Of a stretch of 64,000 nt of DNA, positions 34,940 through 47,336 are shown in pieces. The number at the start of each line of letters is the position of its first letter. The stretch's first letter is position 1. The stretch covers positions 19,533,221-19,597,220 of the forward strand of contig OW203986.1 of NCBI GenBank assembly GCA_934047225.1, in the 5' to 3' direction. Position numbers and translations under genes: made by a program. The stretch is from Ypsolopha sequella (Eukaryota; Arthropoda; Insecta; Lepidoptera; Ypsolophidae). The notes under the pieces were generated by a model that saw only the letters and a program-made list of their open reading frames with translations, was not told where the DNA came from and made no database searches.

Positions 34940-35342
34940 GCTACTATCGACGTCAGGTGGCGCCACTGAGGCGACAGGTATAGAGAAACGTCAAATGCCC
35001 GCGAAACGGCGAAAGCTATGGCTTTTTATTAGTTATTTGTGTATTATTCGAGATAAATTCATAGTTTCAGGTTTATTATTCAAGGTACGGTGCAATGAAA
35101 GTAAATGAATTAAGATTAGAGCTAAAGAAAAGAGGGGCTAAAACAAAACTTAAGTCCTCCTTTCGTTTTCGAACATAACGGAACTGCACATCATTGCGGC
35201 ATTGTTTGTTCGCATTTAAGAAAGAAAAAAATATATATATTATATGGATAAGCAAAACAAAAAATCGAACTTCTATGTAAATCTAACCTAACAAACCTTT
35301 GACATATACCTTACGTGCCAGTGGCGCCAATTGGTAGCCTTT
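34940..35342 (+). repeat. Remnant with partly inverted ends and a SAP-like mini-ORF
   Basis: The left end (gggctactatcgacgtcagg...tggcgccactga) is loosely complementary to the right end (cagtggcgccaattggtagcc), suggesting a small DNA transposon derivative. It encloses the SAP-like frame at 35095-35178. Confidence 0.45.
35095..35178 (+). pseudogene. Truncated ORF with SAP-domain-like start
   Basis: Twenty-seven codons from an ATG read MKVNELRLELKKRGAKTKLK and soon stop. The pattern L-R-x-x-L-K-x-R-G-x-x-x-x-x-x-K is that of the first helix and turn of SAP DNA-binding domains, which often open the proteins of insect transposons, including ones that end in YqaJ domains. It could equally be a chance lysine-rich peptide. 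Confidence 0.35.
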
Positions 35343-35722
35343 ATAAAAGTAGACCCCATTACCCGCCGCGTTAATCCCGTTTCTCCCGATCCCGTGAGAA
35401 TTCTCAAAAATCCCTTCTTAGTCATACAAGGAACTTACAGTTCAAGGTCTTAAGTCTAGCCGTTGATAGATCAGTCAGTCTGTTAGGTAGATACTATGCA
35501 CATATATAGATAAAAGCGAAAAATTTGCGAGTAGAACTTCCCCCAATGGTACATCTTACACTATTTACGAGTTCTTCAGTTAAGAAGCAGACGTAAAACC
35601 AGAATCCGAAGCCTAACTATGAAATGTTCTACTATTTAAAGAAAACCTAAAAAATTGCTACGACCGATATTTCTCAGTCAATGTGAATAACGCCCTCAAG
35701 ATTATGAACCTCTCTCCTACAG

Positions 35723-35915
35723 ACGGCGTTCCTAGAGGTGGTGATTCCTCCAGATATAATCTACGAGGAGACATCGGGGGACATGATGGTGCCTGAAGGC
35801 GGGTCCGCGAAGCTGGTCTGCAAGGCTCGAGGGTACCCTCCGCCGAAGATATTGTGGCGACGCGAGGACGGCGGTGATATCATATCGAGGGGCGGCCCTC
35901 AAGGGAAAACGAAAG
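35723..35915 (+). CDS. DIP gene, exon with linker and first half of Ig domain 2
   Basis: The acceptor tctcctacag ends at 35722; the donor aaag|gtaagc begins at 35916. The exon enters in phase 0 and leaves in phase 1 (64 codons plus one base). It reads TAFLEVVIPPDIIYEETSGD, then MVPEGGSAKLVCKARGYPPP and ILWRREDGGDII. The linker VVIPPDI, the first Ig2 cysteine (LVC) and the tryptophan (LW) are family hallmarks. The final residues (GGPQGKTK) precede the junction to VTSLEGE in the next exon. The following intron is 13.6 kb, the longest complete one here. Confidence 0.94.
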
Positions 35916-36594
35916 GTAAGCGAGGTACTGTACTGGATTTCAATATTTAAATAAATAAGTTCAAAAGCTTTTGTGGGCGCATCTCAACTGTTTACTTATT
36001 TCTGTATGTTTCTTTAAACCTTATTCTGTATTTCAAATAAATTGATTTCATTTTATTTTATATCTGCTGTACTGCGATGTATCCTTCTTAGTTTCACTAT
36101 CATGTCACGTTTTTTGTGTTTGTTTTGTAGTAACAGAGCAATTAAGCTTTTTCACGTACATAGTGCAAGTTCTTCAATCAAGGTATTTCACAGGCATCTA
36201 ACCGGACAGAAAGCAAATATTGAAGTGGTTTTATATTAAGTTCATTCTAAATTTTTTAATAGTTTAACACTAGTATGATAAGATATCTCGACATGGTGAC
36301 ATTCAAATGCATGACCATCCCCCTCCACAAGGTGAATCGGGGTGATTTCTGCTTTTAGAAGCTTTCTGTTAACGCTGCTCGTAAACTATAAATTTTATGA
36401 AAATAAATGTAGGAACTTATTTGTGGACAATTTTATAAAAAATAATATTAAGTTTTGGTATAGTCGTATCGAATCTGTAAATATTTTTTCAAACCACGAT
36501 TTTTTTAGTACGTAGTTGATCCGACTCTGTTTTGGAGTATTGGGAGTGTTTTTGGTTCTCATCATCTCTAATTTGATCCCCATGTAAAGTGTTT

Positions 36595-36745
36595 TGGCGA
36601 GGCCGAAGACCAAGACACGTTTCCATCATTGTCGAGGCCGAAGGCGGCCGCTTTTCTGATCCTCTGCTAATGTGTCTTTGGCGGTCTTTGATAACCGATT
36701 TAATCCTTAGTATAGTATGTTTGACGAGGCTGAAGGCCGAGCCGC
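36595..36745 (-). repeat. Three copies of a GAGGCCGAAGGC motif
   Basis: cgaggccgaagaccaag, cgaggccgaaggcggcc and cgaggctgaaggccgag occur at about 36598, 36633 and 36724 within AT-rich sequence. Such strings recur in lepidopteran repeats. They make the minus-strand frames here look better than they are. Confidence 0.45.
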
Positions 36746-36778
36746 GTCTCTGAATGACACTATTTCTTGTTCCCATTG

Positions 36779-37100
36779 GAACTGATTTATGGGATTAAAA
36801 GTAGCTTATGTATTGTTCTAGATCTAGAACTATATTTATGCAAAGTTTTAGTCCAATCGGTTCAGTAGGTACGGTGTGAAGTGAAGGAGTAACAGTACAT
36901 CACTTTTCTATAGGAACTTGACACCAGATTGCCATCCCATGAAAACTGATTTATGGGATAAAAAGTAGCCTTTGTCCTATTCCAGGCCTAGAATTACATC
37001 TATGCAAAGGTTCAGCCTAATCGGTTGAGTAGTTCACGGTGGCGTGAAGGAGTAGCAAACATCCATCCATCCAAACTTTCACATTTATAATATTAGTGGG
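36779..37100 (+). repeat. Two tandem copies of a retroposon 3' end
   Basis: Both copies contain actgatttatgggat, aaaagtagc, atgcaaag and a string like aatcggtt-agtag followed by a GTGAAG-rich end. The second copy ends with catccatccatccaaacttt...tataatattagtggg, a 3' end typical of lepidopteran non-LTR elements or their SINEs. The spacing between copies is about 165 bp. Confidence 0.65.
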
Positions 37101-37176
37101 AACTGGGATAGGATGGGATAGCTGGATGGGACGGGATAGTGGTATGGGATGGGATAGGATGAGATGGGTATGGATA
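37100..37176 (+). repeat. GGGATGGGATAG-type simple repeat
   Basis: A purine-rich strand with repeated gggata/gggatg units directly follows the retroposon tail and probably grew from it. Confidence 0.85.
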
Positions 37177-38669
37177 ATTCGGTCTTTATTTCTCGTAGTT
37201 AATTAAGTTTGTTTTCCTGAAACCTTAATTGGGCACACATTTTAGGGGATGGAGAGGTGATACAACTAGTGGAGGGGAAGGGACGGTCATTCGTCTGAAT
37301 GTTACCGTGACAAGATATCATACGATACTAGTTGCAAAGCTGTTAAACATTTGCTAAATTTTCCATACATTGAAATCCAGAATGAACACAGTATTAGAAG
37401 AATTTTAATATTTTGACATGACCGTTTAAGCTTACCTAAAATTTCTTGTAGAATTTTTCGTTTGTAGGTTTCATACAAAAATATTCGCATGTTAAATAAC
37501 CTTTCTTCTTTTATAGAGCACAATCGCTCTCAATTATTTATTAGAAGACCATTGTTTTATCAAATTACAAAATTAGGCAGTTTAAATATAAATCTGTACA
37601 AAAACCACCAGCAAGTCACTCACGCATCATCAGAGACCCCGTGTATATTAATCACACGCACAGAAAGTAAAACGCTCCAGTCGAAAGTAAAGGGTTAAGG
37701 ATAAATCAGAGTTTAAAATATTCACTATTGAATCTTAGCAGTAAATCGTACCGCGGTACTTGGGGGTACTCTTATTACCATTCACATTGCCCTTCGTAAT
37801 CCCGCAGGATTACAGCCTCGAGACGGTCGCTAGAGTCACTCCTCTATTTGTTTTCGGCTGACTTAGAAATCAGTTTTTTTTTACAATATACGATGGTTTT
37901 GGGACAAATATGTACCTTGTATGGTAACATCGAAAAAATTGCCGCTAGCAAAAATGTTTGTTCTCATGTGCCTACAGAAGTTTCTTTCATAGCTTATAAT
38001 AAATAAATTATATTTTTAAGATGTATAAAAATATAAAACGTATATAATAATTGTAAATAGAAAAAATCTTGCAGTTAATTAACAAGTTATATATTTCAGA
38101 CGACTTTTTGTCCTACCTAAAATAACATATTTCCATAGAAATTTCAAACTAACGCATAGATTTAAATGAAATTTAACAACCATTGTCTTAGGCAATAAAT
38201 AAACAAGTAGAAAATGCTTTCATTGGTATGCATAAAATCCGAAAAACAAAACCGAAAGTCTTTTGAACACTAGCGGCCCCCGAATAATTACTTACCAACT
38301 CATCCTTTCACTCGGCCAAATAAAGAGAGGGATAAAGGGTTATCATAGAGTTCCCAAATTAAACAATGTATAAGTAATGGTTGTACTTTTATTCGGGTTG
38401 AAATTTTTTGACCGCACCGTATTGTTAGAGAAATGAAGGAAATACAAATTTAAGAGTATTAAAATGCACTTGAGATGTGTCAGCCTTGGGAAAATCTCGA
38501 ATTTTTGAGTTGGGCAAATTTGGTCAACTGGGACGTTGCATTAATTTTAAAGCATTTAAGACGCCTCTTCCCAGCGCGAGCGTCATCCAAACATGACTCT
38601 ATTGATAAAGTTATTGATAGACTCTTAAACGTTATGTTTAAAAATTATGAAAAAAAATATATAGGTATT

Positions 38670-39868
38670 AGTGTCGAGTCGATACACAAATACGACTAAA
38701 CTTAACCAAAATTGGTTAAGCTGTGTCAAATTAATTTTGCTATCCGGAAAAACACAACCTAACCTATTTTGACGGGTGCAAACTAGTTTTAGTTAGGTCA
38801 AATTAAATTAAGTCCAAAACACAATTCTGCAATTTGGAATGACCATCTAACTGTCAGATTTTAGAAACGTCAAACTAAAAATAGACTAATTTTAGTGGAA
38901 ATATATTGCGTGGTAATTAAATTTTAACAAGTTCATTCCGAAAGTTTTCTGGTCGTTTTTGAGGAAAGCATGGAGAAATATGTCGTGTTGGCTTTAGCAG
39001 ATGCAGAAAAAATTGAAAAAGTTTTTTTTGACTTCTGTTCTCAAAACGGGCTTGTTGTCCCTTTGCCAATGCTACCTTTTCTTTATTTTCATAAATGAAA
39101 AATTAGGAATAGGAGTAGGTCTAAGAAACTTGGCAAGAGGTTTATTTTCTGAAACAAGATAAATGTGTATAAATACTAAGTTATAATCGTTTAATACTTT
39201 ATAACAAATATTTAGGTACATTCAAGACATCATAGTGGATAGAAAACTGACCAGTGTAAGCCTGTAAGCCCTTTTTTCATCATCTAATTTGATCAGAACA
39301 TAACCTCAACAAATTTTTCTTTTGTGGGCCTTCTGCAACAAATTTCTTAGTTTTTGTTAGCTCATTCAGTCCATGGCTTTAATTACTTATTGCTTTGATT
39401 ACTCTCTATCTATTTATTCTGAATTCTGCTTAGTTGCTTTTTCGACTGCAATGGTTGTTGTCTTTCCGACTCGACTCACAAAATTCTAGGTTATAAAGGG
39501 CAGCGTTCAGTTTGCTCGTCAAGCGACGTTGGTCTAACATGCTACCTATCTCTTTTGCACGCGTTGTAGTTGAACATGCTATACTGCTGTCAGTGTTAGG
39601 TGTTAGGTGGACTTCACCCGACTTCAGACTGAACGCAGCCAATTTTCCTTTATAAAATTGTATGGTATGTGGACCGCTTACAAAACCAATATCATTCATT
39701 ATTTTTAATAATTTGTGAATTCAATTTAATCCTCTCAAAATCAAATAAACAGGGCACATAAACCCTTTGTTCGTTGACAAAACCGTATTGAACACAAAAA
39801 AGACTTAACTTATTTTAGTCGGGTTTTTGTTAGGTTAAGTTAGTGCGGTGTTTTACCGAATCGACACT
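38670..39868. mobile_element. 1.2-kb element with inverted ends and ATT flanks
   Basis: The ends are agtgtcgagtcgatacac and its inverse (gtaaaacaccg... complement of cggtgttttaccgaatcgacact), with further complementary strings (cttaacc, gttaggt) in the terminal 100-150 bp. ATT lies directly outside both ends (38667-38669, 39869-39871), a possible 3-bp target duplication, as in PIF/Harbinger. A 42-codon frame from 38970 (MEKYVVLALADAEKIEKVFF) could be a transposase N-terminal remnant but I cannot name it. Confidence 0.6.
39498..39642. mobile_element. Nested small element of 145 bp
   Basis: It begins gggcagcgttcagtttgctc and ends with the inverse (gacttcagactgaacgcagcc). The repeat of about 20 bp and small size suggest a MITE that inserted in the element at 38670-39868. 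It covers most of a spurious 89-codon minus-strand frame. Confidence 0.55.
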
Positions 39869-42729
39869 ATTGTTAGTTAAACTTCATTTACAGAAATTAT
39901 TCTCGTGTATCAGAAAAAACATGAATATATTGTTCAAAGTCAAGCTGTTTTTAGACTAAAATTGGTAAAATTAAGTAAAATTGGTAATTTTTGTATAAAT
40001 TTTGGTTCTTATACTAAAATACGAGTACTAGGAAAATATTGGTAAGAAAAATTATTTATGGAAAATATATTTTAGTCATTCGCATCCATGTATTATTTTC
40101 TTCTATTTTGCGCTATCCGGAGACCCAATAATTTGTTGTAATGCAATGCGCGCTGGTATTAACGTTATTTCAATATAGTTGCTGTCGATATTTGTACCGA
40201 CGACGCAGGTCGACTCAAGATCGTTGGCGGCTACCTGCCCTTTAAATTATAGAATTGAATGAATCTTGAAAATGTATGATCAAGAAGCATAAGCGTTTTC
40301 AATCGCCCAGAAGAAGGTAGTCTAATTGTGCTGGCTTTCCCGATAATTTTTTATCTCAAATCTCTTGCCTTTACTGGGAATAAAATAAGGTTATTTGACT
40401 TTATATAAAATCTATATTATGGCACTTATTGATAGAGTTTCTTGCAAAGTTACATTTATATACATTATTGTTACTCATGATGACATTGTTGTTAAAGTTT
40501 TTTTGCTCAAGTCTAACGATAACGTTACATTTAAAAGTTCAACAATCGGGTCAACAACAGTTGGTTCTCCCTAATCGGGTCTACTCTCAAACAACTGTAC
40601 TTTCAGTGAAACTCGTATCCCTCAATACCCAGCTTGAAATTTTCTTTCAACAAAAAAATTTTCGATTAAATATCTGTGAAAGCAATGTGAAAACAAAATA
40701 TAAATTGCTATTTGTTTGAAAATGTTAGGTTTTCTTATACATTTTAAATAATACTATTATAAATATGTTTTATAAATTTCACAGATAGTGAAAAATGTGA
40801 CTCGCCGAGTTATGCTAGAAGTTCTGCTGCTCTGTTGGTTTGTTTCAAAACATCTGATCACCATTCTGAAACACGAGTTTTTGCTCTAATTTTTGTTTAT
40901 CCTTTGCTTGAGAAGAAGTTGACTTCAGACTACCACATCTGCAATTTACAAAATGTTAAGAAGTAAAGAAGTTTCAATTTGGTTAAACGTGTATGTACAA
41001 AAATCTGTTACCGTTTCTAAACAAAAGACTAAAGATATCAAAGTAAAATAGACTTAATAGACATATGGAAAGGACCTATTGCAATGATATTCATGCTAGT
41101 AAGGGTTCGTGAGCTGTGGCAATTGGAAACTGTACTGACAGGGCGATTAATCAACAGGTACCACTTAAACCCCCCTCTACAACCTACTCCAGCCATCAGT
41201 CAATTCATTAGGTTAACAAAGTACTAAACCTAATGACTTTCCGTAACGTCGACTATAGCTGAGCCAAGATTCGAGCGCTTCGCAACACCTTGATTTCCAA
41301 ACCGTACAGCTCCCAAATTCACCCCCTTCTCTGCAAGTAGGTGCTACAGTAGAGTTGGTAGCATTAATTTAATTATACTGAAGCATGAAATTGAAGACTT
41401 AAATTACTCTAATGTTAGGAAGCTGAGAAAGGAGGTTATTTAAAAGAGAAACGTTACGTAAAATACGTGACTCCATCAATAACAATCGTCAAAATCGTGA
41501 CGAAGAATTGTAATTAAAGAAGCCGTTACAAGTTGCTTCCATAAATCTGTGCTGAAACAATACTGGGCTATCCATTACTTAGGCCGATGTTTCTTCTGAA
41601 TATTCCCGGAGAATTCAATGGGCTTCCGACTCGAGAAATATAGTTTTCCAATGATGGTGCGGGGCTCTTTTCAAATTTATTATTCTCAAGTTCCGCGGAA
41701 GTTCCGCCAAATAAATCAAGTTTAAACTAGACCCCGCCCTGCGGCACTGTTGCGGTTTTTCCTCGCCTAGCTCCTTGATGTCATAGCGTGATATGATAAT
41801 GCGTAGTTTGCAGGACTTGCGAATATATTCGCTGTTTCCGAGTGTTGTTGGATTTTTGTAGCGCCTTTCTTATTTATGGCCATAAGCTTTAAAAACATTT
41901 TTATGAATGCCGAGAAATGAAGAAGTGCTTCGAGGGGAAGGGAAGAAAAGGATCTGCATTAATTTAATTATTCATTCCAACACTCAGATACAGTAATGTA
42001 ATTTCAGTATTTCGTTACAGTTATTAAAATTCATCGTAAACATCAAGCTCTTGAAATTTTATCCGGATTTAATGATGACATTCATGCAATTTAACATCTG
42101 TTTTGCATTTCGTCGATGAAACACGTCAATCAATTACACAATGTACATTAATACTTTCCCATTCTGTGTAAATGACATAAAGGCGACGTCACAAAGCTGA
42201 TATTCATTTGCCATTTATTGTGTCCAGTAACGCATTTCCCTCATGATGTGTGTGCCGCTTATTGTCTGCCTGTAGATTGTTCTTTATAATGTGATTATGT
42301 TAAAAAGTGATAATGATCAATTCAGAAGCTATGACGTCGCACCTGTTCACTTTTCATATACCTTTAGACTGATTGCAGATCTAAATACTAGTATAGGATA
42401 ACCACTTTTGCTAATTAAAAAAAAAACTCTTAAAAATATTTTTATTAAAAAATCAACAAAATTAGGTATTTTTGTACGTAAGTAAGCCACGAATTGTACA
42501 AACTAGGTACTTTATATAATTTGAATATATCATACATAAGATTGCATTATTATATGTGTTATTGTTTTACAGTTTATAAGTTTATTTAGTAATGCATTTC
42601 AGCCGACCTTCAATTAGCCGCAATAGAATAAAGTGCCTTTATGAATTTCGGCTTGACGTTATGTATTACACAGTATTATAATACAATTATAAATAATATA
42701 TAAATATGTCGCAGATGGCTGGTAAAATT

Positions 42730-43180
42730 AGCTCTTTTACAAAACTACTACGTGTTTTACAAAACAGCTCTGTTATGTAAAAGAGCTAAACAACGTTCAG
42801 CTGTTTTACAAAATATCACGCAGAATTGTATAAAAACGGTTTGAGTTATTCAAAGCGGGGGGTCAAAAAATTGAAAATTTTAGTGAATTTTATTAAATAC
42901 TACAGAGTCGCCTCACTCCGATCCGCTTTGCTCGGTATATGAATTAATTATTACCGGTACCTAACACGCTACTCTTCGCTTTGCTCATCATTGCACCTAT
43001 TTCAACCTATTTTTGCTAAAAGACTACGTGGAAAACAGTCTCGACGAACGTAACGCAATTATTATTTTTATTCTTATTTTCCTTATTATTATTCGTTGAT
43101 AATCTAGCTGAACGTCATTTAGCTGTTTAACATAATACAGCTGTTTTGTTAAAAAAAACTAGTGATTTTGTAAAACAGCT
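42730..43180. repeat. Foldback element with arms of about 90 bp
   Basis: The left arm (agctcttttacaaaactact...gttttacaaaacagctctgt...aaagagctaaacaacgttca) is matched inversely by the right arm (...gaacgtcatttagctgttta...gattttgtaaaacagct). The motif gttttacaaaacagct and its complement occur repeatedly. The spacer of about 280 bp is unrelated. Confidence 0.75.
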
Positions 43181-43915
43181 GATTGTACACTCCAACTTCG
43201 ACACATATACTCGTACACTTATAAATAAAGCATGCCTAGGTATATTTAACGCAAAAGCTAGGCGTACATGCTGACAAAATCCCTACCAATTCAATACTTT
43301 CCTCTTTATTGGACCCAATAAAACATGTAGAAGTGACAACAGCGTGTCGCGTGTCTATTCATGTCGGTAATTATGCAGATAAGCGAATGAATGCCGGAAC
43401 TTAGTCCGGGACTGACTAAATTAACTCGACGTTGTTGTTCCCTACCCAGAGAGCTCTTATAGTTTGTAAGAGATATATTTTCTGTTGTCATCTTCTAGTG
43501 ATTGGATCATAGTTAGAGGCTTTCTTTTAAAAGGATTCCATTAAATTTTCAGATTTTTCAGTCGTATAGTCAGTCTTTTTAAACTTCTCGACAAATATGG
43601 CATAAAATAAATTCCTTTTTAAATTTTAACTCACTTACTGGGGTCAACAAAATATTTGATCTACTCTCATACTGCAATAACGTAATGACAGCACAAAAAG
43701 CGGTTGTATAAATACCTACATTGGTTGAACGATGTTATAATATTACGTTATAACACCCCAAGTCTGCGCTGTGATTGGCCAAATTTATTATAACACCGCT
43801 AGAGAACCAGTCACGAGCGATAACTGTCTGTCTTAAATTCTTAAGCCACGCCTGCTTTACTCTCTCGCTTCTGATTGGTCTCAGGCATCCACATACATCC
43901 TTTGTGCTTAGGGTA

Positions 43916-44035
43916 TCATGACGAGTATATACAATACCATGACAAGTGTTCGTTTTATCATTTTGAAATTGTTTTTGTTGGTCGTAGATAAAGTATTGTG
44001 TGCAACTGGACATAATTAGACATTGGAGCACTCGT
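43916..44035 (+). repeat. Dispersed repeat family D, copy 2
   Basis: atcatgacgagtat, atgacaagtgttcg, then gtgtgcaactggacataatt and agacattgg align with 22615-22815. A 121-codon minus-strand frame that runs across it (43735-44100) has no recognisable domain and is taken as fortuitous. Confidence 0.6.
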
Positions 44036-44986
44036 GCAAGTCTATTACGAAACTCACTTCGTAAGAATCGTGAACAAACACTCGTGTCCCAATGTCCCAC
44101 ATTATGTCACAGTTGTACAATATACTATATTCGCATCATACACACTGCCACTATTGAAATTTTCGAGTTGACAGCATTATCCGTCCGTGGCTGTGAGTGA
44201 GAGACGTTTACGAACCCACGACCCAGACCGACAGTCTTTTTCTCATTTTTGAGTACGTTACCCCAAAAAAAACTACCAATTCAACTATGCTGAATTGTAT
44301 GTAAAGTTCAAATTCATTTTGACCTTGGGAAAAACAAGGTAATTAATTCGCTTAGATTACATTATTTTAAGGTGTGTTAATTCGAAAACCATTTCGAGAT
44401 TTAGGTTTAATAAAGCGTATTTTCGAACTTTTGGATCAAAAAATCTCATGATGATGAATATTTTTACAAAAAAGCTGCCTTCCCATTTGCCTTCGTATGA
44501 CGTCAGTTAAGAAATGGATGTTTAGAAATGTGTCCTTTGCTATCAAAATTAATTTATAAAAATTTGCTGCCGATTGATTTGACAGATGGATGACAGATAA
44601 GTAGACAGACAGAGACAGACACAATCAGTATAATGTCTAAAATACTCAAGTTACATCATAACAAACAATTCTTGAAAAAATCATAAAAAATAATGGTTAT
44701 TTTATATACCACAATAATGAAAACTATGTCCTAAAATGGCGTACATTGCCTTATGTACAAATAATGTAAATAATGTAAAATTAAGCTATGGGAATTGTTT
44801 TTTAAATCCATCTACTACTGCTACTTAATAATATTTATTTACTTTTTGTTTACGTATCATATTATTTATTTTCGTTATATATTAGTGTAAGTATTTGTAT
44901 GTACAATGTTATACTTACGTATGTATTTTAGACATTTGCTATCCATTTAATAATTATTCTTTATTTTGTGCATCACATTCGCGTTA

Positions 44987-45515
44987 TTAGGGTTCCGTAG
45001 TACCTAAAGGGTACAAAAGGAACCTTTATTGTGCGTGAGACTCCGTTGTCCGTCCGTCTGTCCGTATGTCCCAGCCTCATAATTTTAGCACCGTTAATGA
45101 TAAAGACATAAAATTTTGCACAAAAATAGCAATCATTTGCCCACATATTAGGGTGTAAAAATTTTATAAAAAATTTGAAATTGCTTAAAATATTTCCAAA
45201 ACAAATGTGAGAAAAAAGAATGTTATCCTAAAAATACTATATGAAAATTAAATTGTAGATATTAAAAAGTTGATTGTAAAAATATACACTTTAACGATAT
45301 TTACTAGCACTGGTTTGGAGAAATCTTTAAAAAACCACATACATTTGTATGTCCTTATCTCCGAAACTGGTACACCGAAAAATTTGAAAAAATGACGATT
45401 ATAGATCGTAACTGGCCAATTACAGAAAAACTATAGCGATTTCAAAAAAATTAAGCACAAATGAGAAATAAAAAATATATTTTATTAAAAATTTGATTGT
45501 AAAAGTATACATCGT
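44987..45515 (-). repeat. Dispersed repeat family A, copy 2, minus orientation
   Basis: Read on the minus strand it ends ...ggtactacggaaccctaataa, and inside it shares with the copy at 59299-59997 the strings for caccagtttcggagataa and ttctgtaattggccagtta. The 5' part of the element is missing. Confidence 0.75.
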
Positions 45516-45699
45516 GTAATCGTTAAGTGTGACCAGGCGATTATTCCGTAACTATTACATATATCAAATAACTTTAAACTGATATCGAAAGTACGTTACC
45601 TAATCAGTAAAATGGCATCAATAACTTTTTGAAAATCAAACGAGAAGTATCCAAAATTTTGACATTAAACATTCCCATACATTTAATATGAGCCGAAGT

Positions 45700-46075
45700 C
45701 TGCTGTTGAGGATATCACGTTTCCACCTTCCAAACCCAGCATCAGCTCCTGCAGGTCATCATATTTTACCAAAAAATTAATCAAGACCAATCAAATAAGC
45801 CCAAACTCGAAAGTTCTACAAAAAATATATTTACCATTGGGTGATTTGAACCCACGATGATCGACTACGCTAACTTTTCACATATTTTACTAAAACCCTC
45901 ACTTTGCTGCTCCCTTTGGTCACAGTGTGATGATATACACCCTTAAACTGTCGTAGAAAAATGTTCTACCTTACAATGAAAATTGCATCAAAATCCGTTG
46001 AGTGGTTTCCAAATTATAAGTGATCGCACAGACAGACAGACGTTGCGTTTTATACGCATAGAGATAGAAAAGAGA
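45700..46075 (-). repeat. Possible tRNA-derived SINE trace
   Basis: On the minus strand at 45844-45862 the string gtgggttcaaatcaccc fits the TΨC arm and B box of a tRNA (GGTTCRANYCC). At the other end, + strand 45988-46075 (atcaaaatccgttgagtggt...gacagacagacg...catagagatag) has the look of a retroposon tail, but in the opposite orientation. No full cloverleaf can be folded, so this is not called a tRNA gene. Confidence 0.35.
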
Positions 46076-47094
46076 ATCCGTTTATGCTGATTAGTAACCA
46101 GTGATTACAAAACTTCCAGAAGGTTTAAATAGTACACATAAGAGATTTCCGTGCAATAGGAAACTATTCAGCTTTTTCAGCATTCAGCAACCATACCATC
46201 TACGTACATATACTTGTTAGTATTTTTCAAAGACTTGGTGCTTCATGTTGATGTAATAACCAACACAAAGGCGAGTTAAACATAAGTGATTAAAATTTCA
46301 AAGAATTCACTTTAAGACATTTTAGTAGAAAATTCATACAGTTTTTGAGAAAGGTGTTCACTAAACTATGATAGAAATAAATGTCTATGTTTGAACACTT
46401 GGCGATTTATCCATCGCAAGGAGATATATCCCGGGATCCCAGTTCAGAGCTCCTCACATCCAGATTTATGATATAATGTATATTATTTAATGATAAAATG
46501 TTAATTTAAGGTGTTCAGTTCCACGGGCACAGATGTTTTATAGGTCGAAAAGTACCAAAGGGATAATAACATCAAAACGTCAAAACTTTTAATCCCCGTT
46601 AAAATTCCGAACTTGCCATCGACCTTACAACATTAAATTTTACTCCATCTAATTTTCAGAGAATCCTTATCTACTCGAAAATAATAATAACTCTGTAGAA
46701 ACACGTTCCGACTTCTTAATTAAAATTATAACTTGAGAACAAGAGGCGATAGGTAGATGTTGCTCTTTCATTTCACTTGAGGACACTTCAATTGACGGGC
46801 CCTTGGACTTTAGCTGTTTGACCAAGACATCGATATCTCGTAGAGTTGGCAAAGTTTATTAGATTGGAAAAGAATCAATTTGTCCTACAAGTTCTTACAA
46901 AATACTTTTAACTTAGAGTATATTTTATTTTAGTCTGTCTTAACTATTTTAACTTGAACACTTAGATTAAATAAATAATTTAGGCAAGTGCCTCCACACA
47001 ATCCAGGTACGGAACCCTAAAATATTATGGTTAACAACATTAACATAATGTTTATTTTGTTGATTGTTGGCACTCGATGGAAGTTGGATTACAT

Positions 47095-47268
47095 TATGAA
47101 CAGAAAATCACTTGTACTATCCCACAAATTTATTTAGAACTTCCTGACCGGTTTCGCCTTTATGGCATTATCTTGTAATAATTCCTTTTATAATGCCGTA
47201 AAGGCGGAACCGGTCAGGAAGTTCTAAATAAATTTTTGGGATAGTAAAAGTGATTTTCTCTTCATAAC
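47095..47268. repeat. Near-perfect foldback element, 174 bp
   Basis: The arms of about 75 bp (tatgaacagaaaatcacttg...tagaacttcctgaccggttt...tatggcatta and inverse) differ at only a handful of positions and are separated by about 20 bases. The string ttcctgaccggtttcgcctt and its inverse are the most striking. Such near identity points to a young insertion. Confidence 0.9.
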
Positions 47269-47336
47269 CACAACGTAGCAATATTAAGACGACAAAAACA
47301 AGCCGCTAAAATAGTAGCGCCTTGCAAACAATGCGT

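Larger units (their letters stand above)
32988..35722 (+). other. DIP intron (2.7 kb) with Penelope-like insertion
   Basis: Most of 33246-34372 is a Penelope-like element. From 34940 to 35342 a further repeat holds a SAP-like mini-ORF. The remainder (34373-34939 and 35343-35722) shows nothing of note. Confidence 0.8.

Noticed and set aside
43735..44100. 121-codon frame on the minus strand
   Set aside because: It crosses dispersed repeat family D and shows no recognisable domain.
45840..45960. Possible tRNA gene
   Set aside because: Only a TΨC-like arm is present; acceptor and anticodon stems cannot be formed.
46418..46445. String aaggagatatatcccgggat resembling an expression-vector ribosome site followed by cloning sites
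   Set aside because: Flanks are ordinary insect DNA and no other vector sequence is present; chance resemblance.
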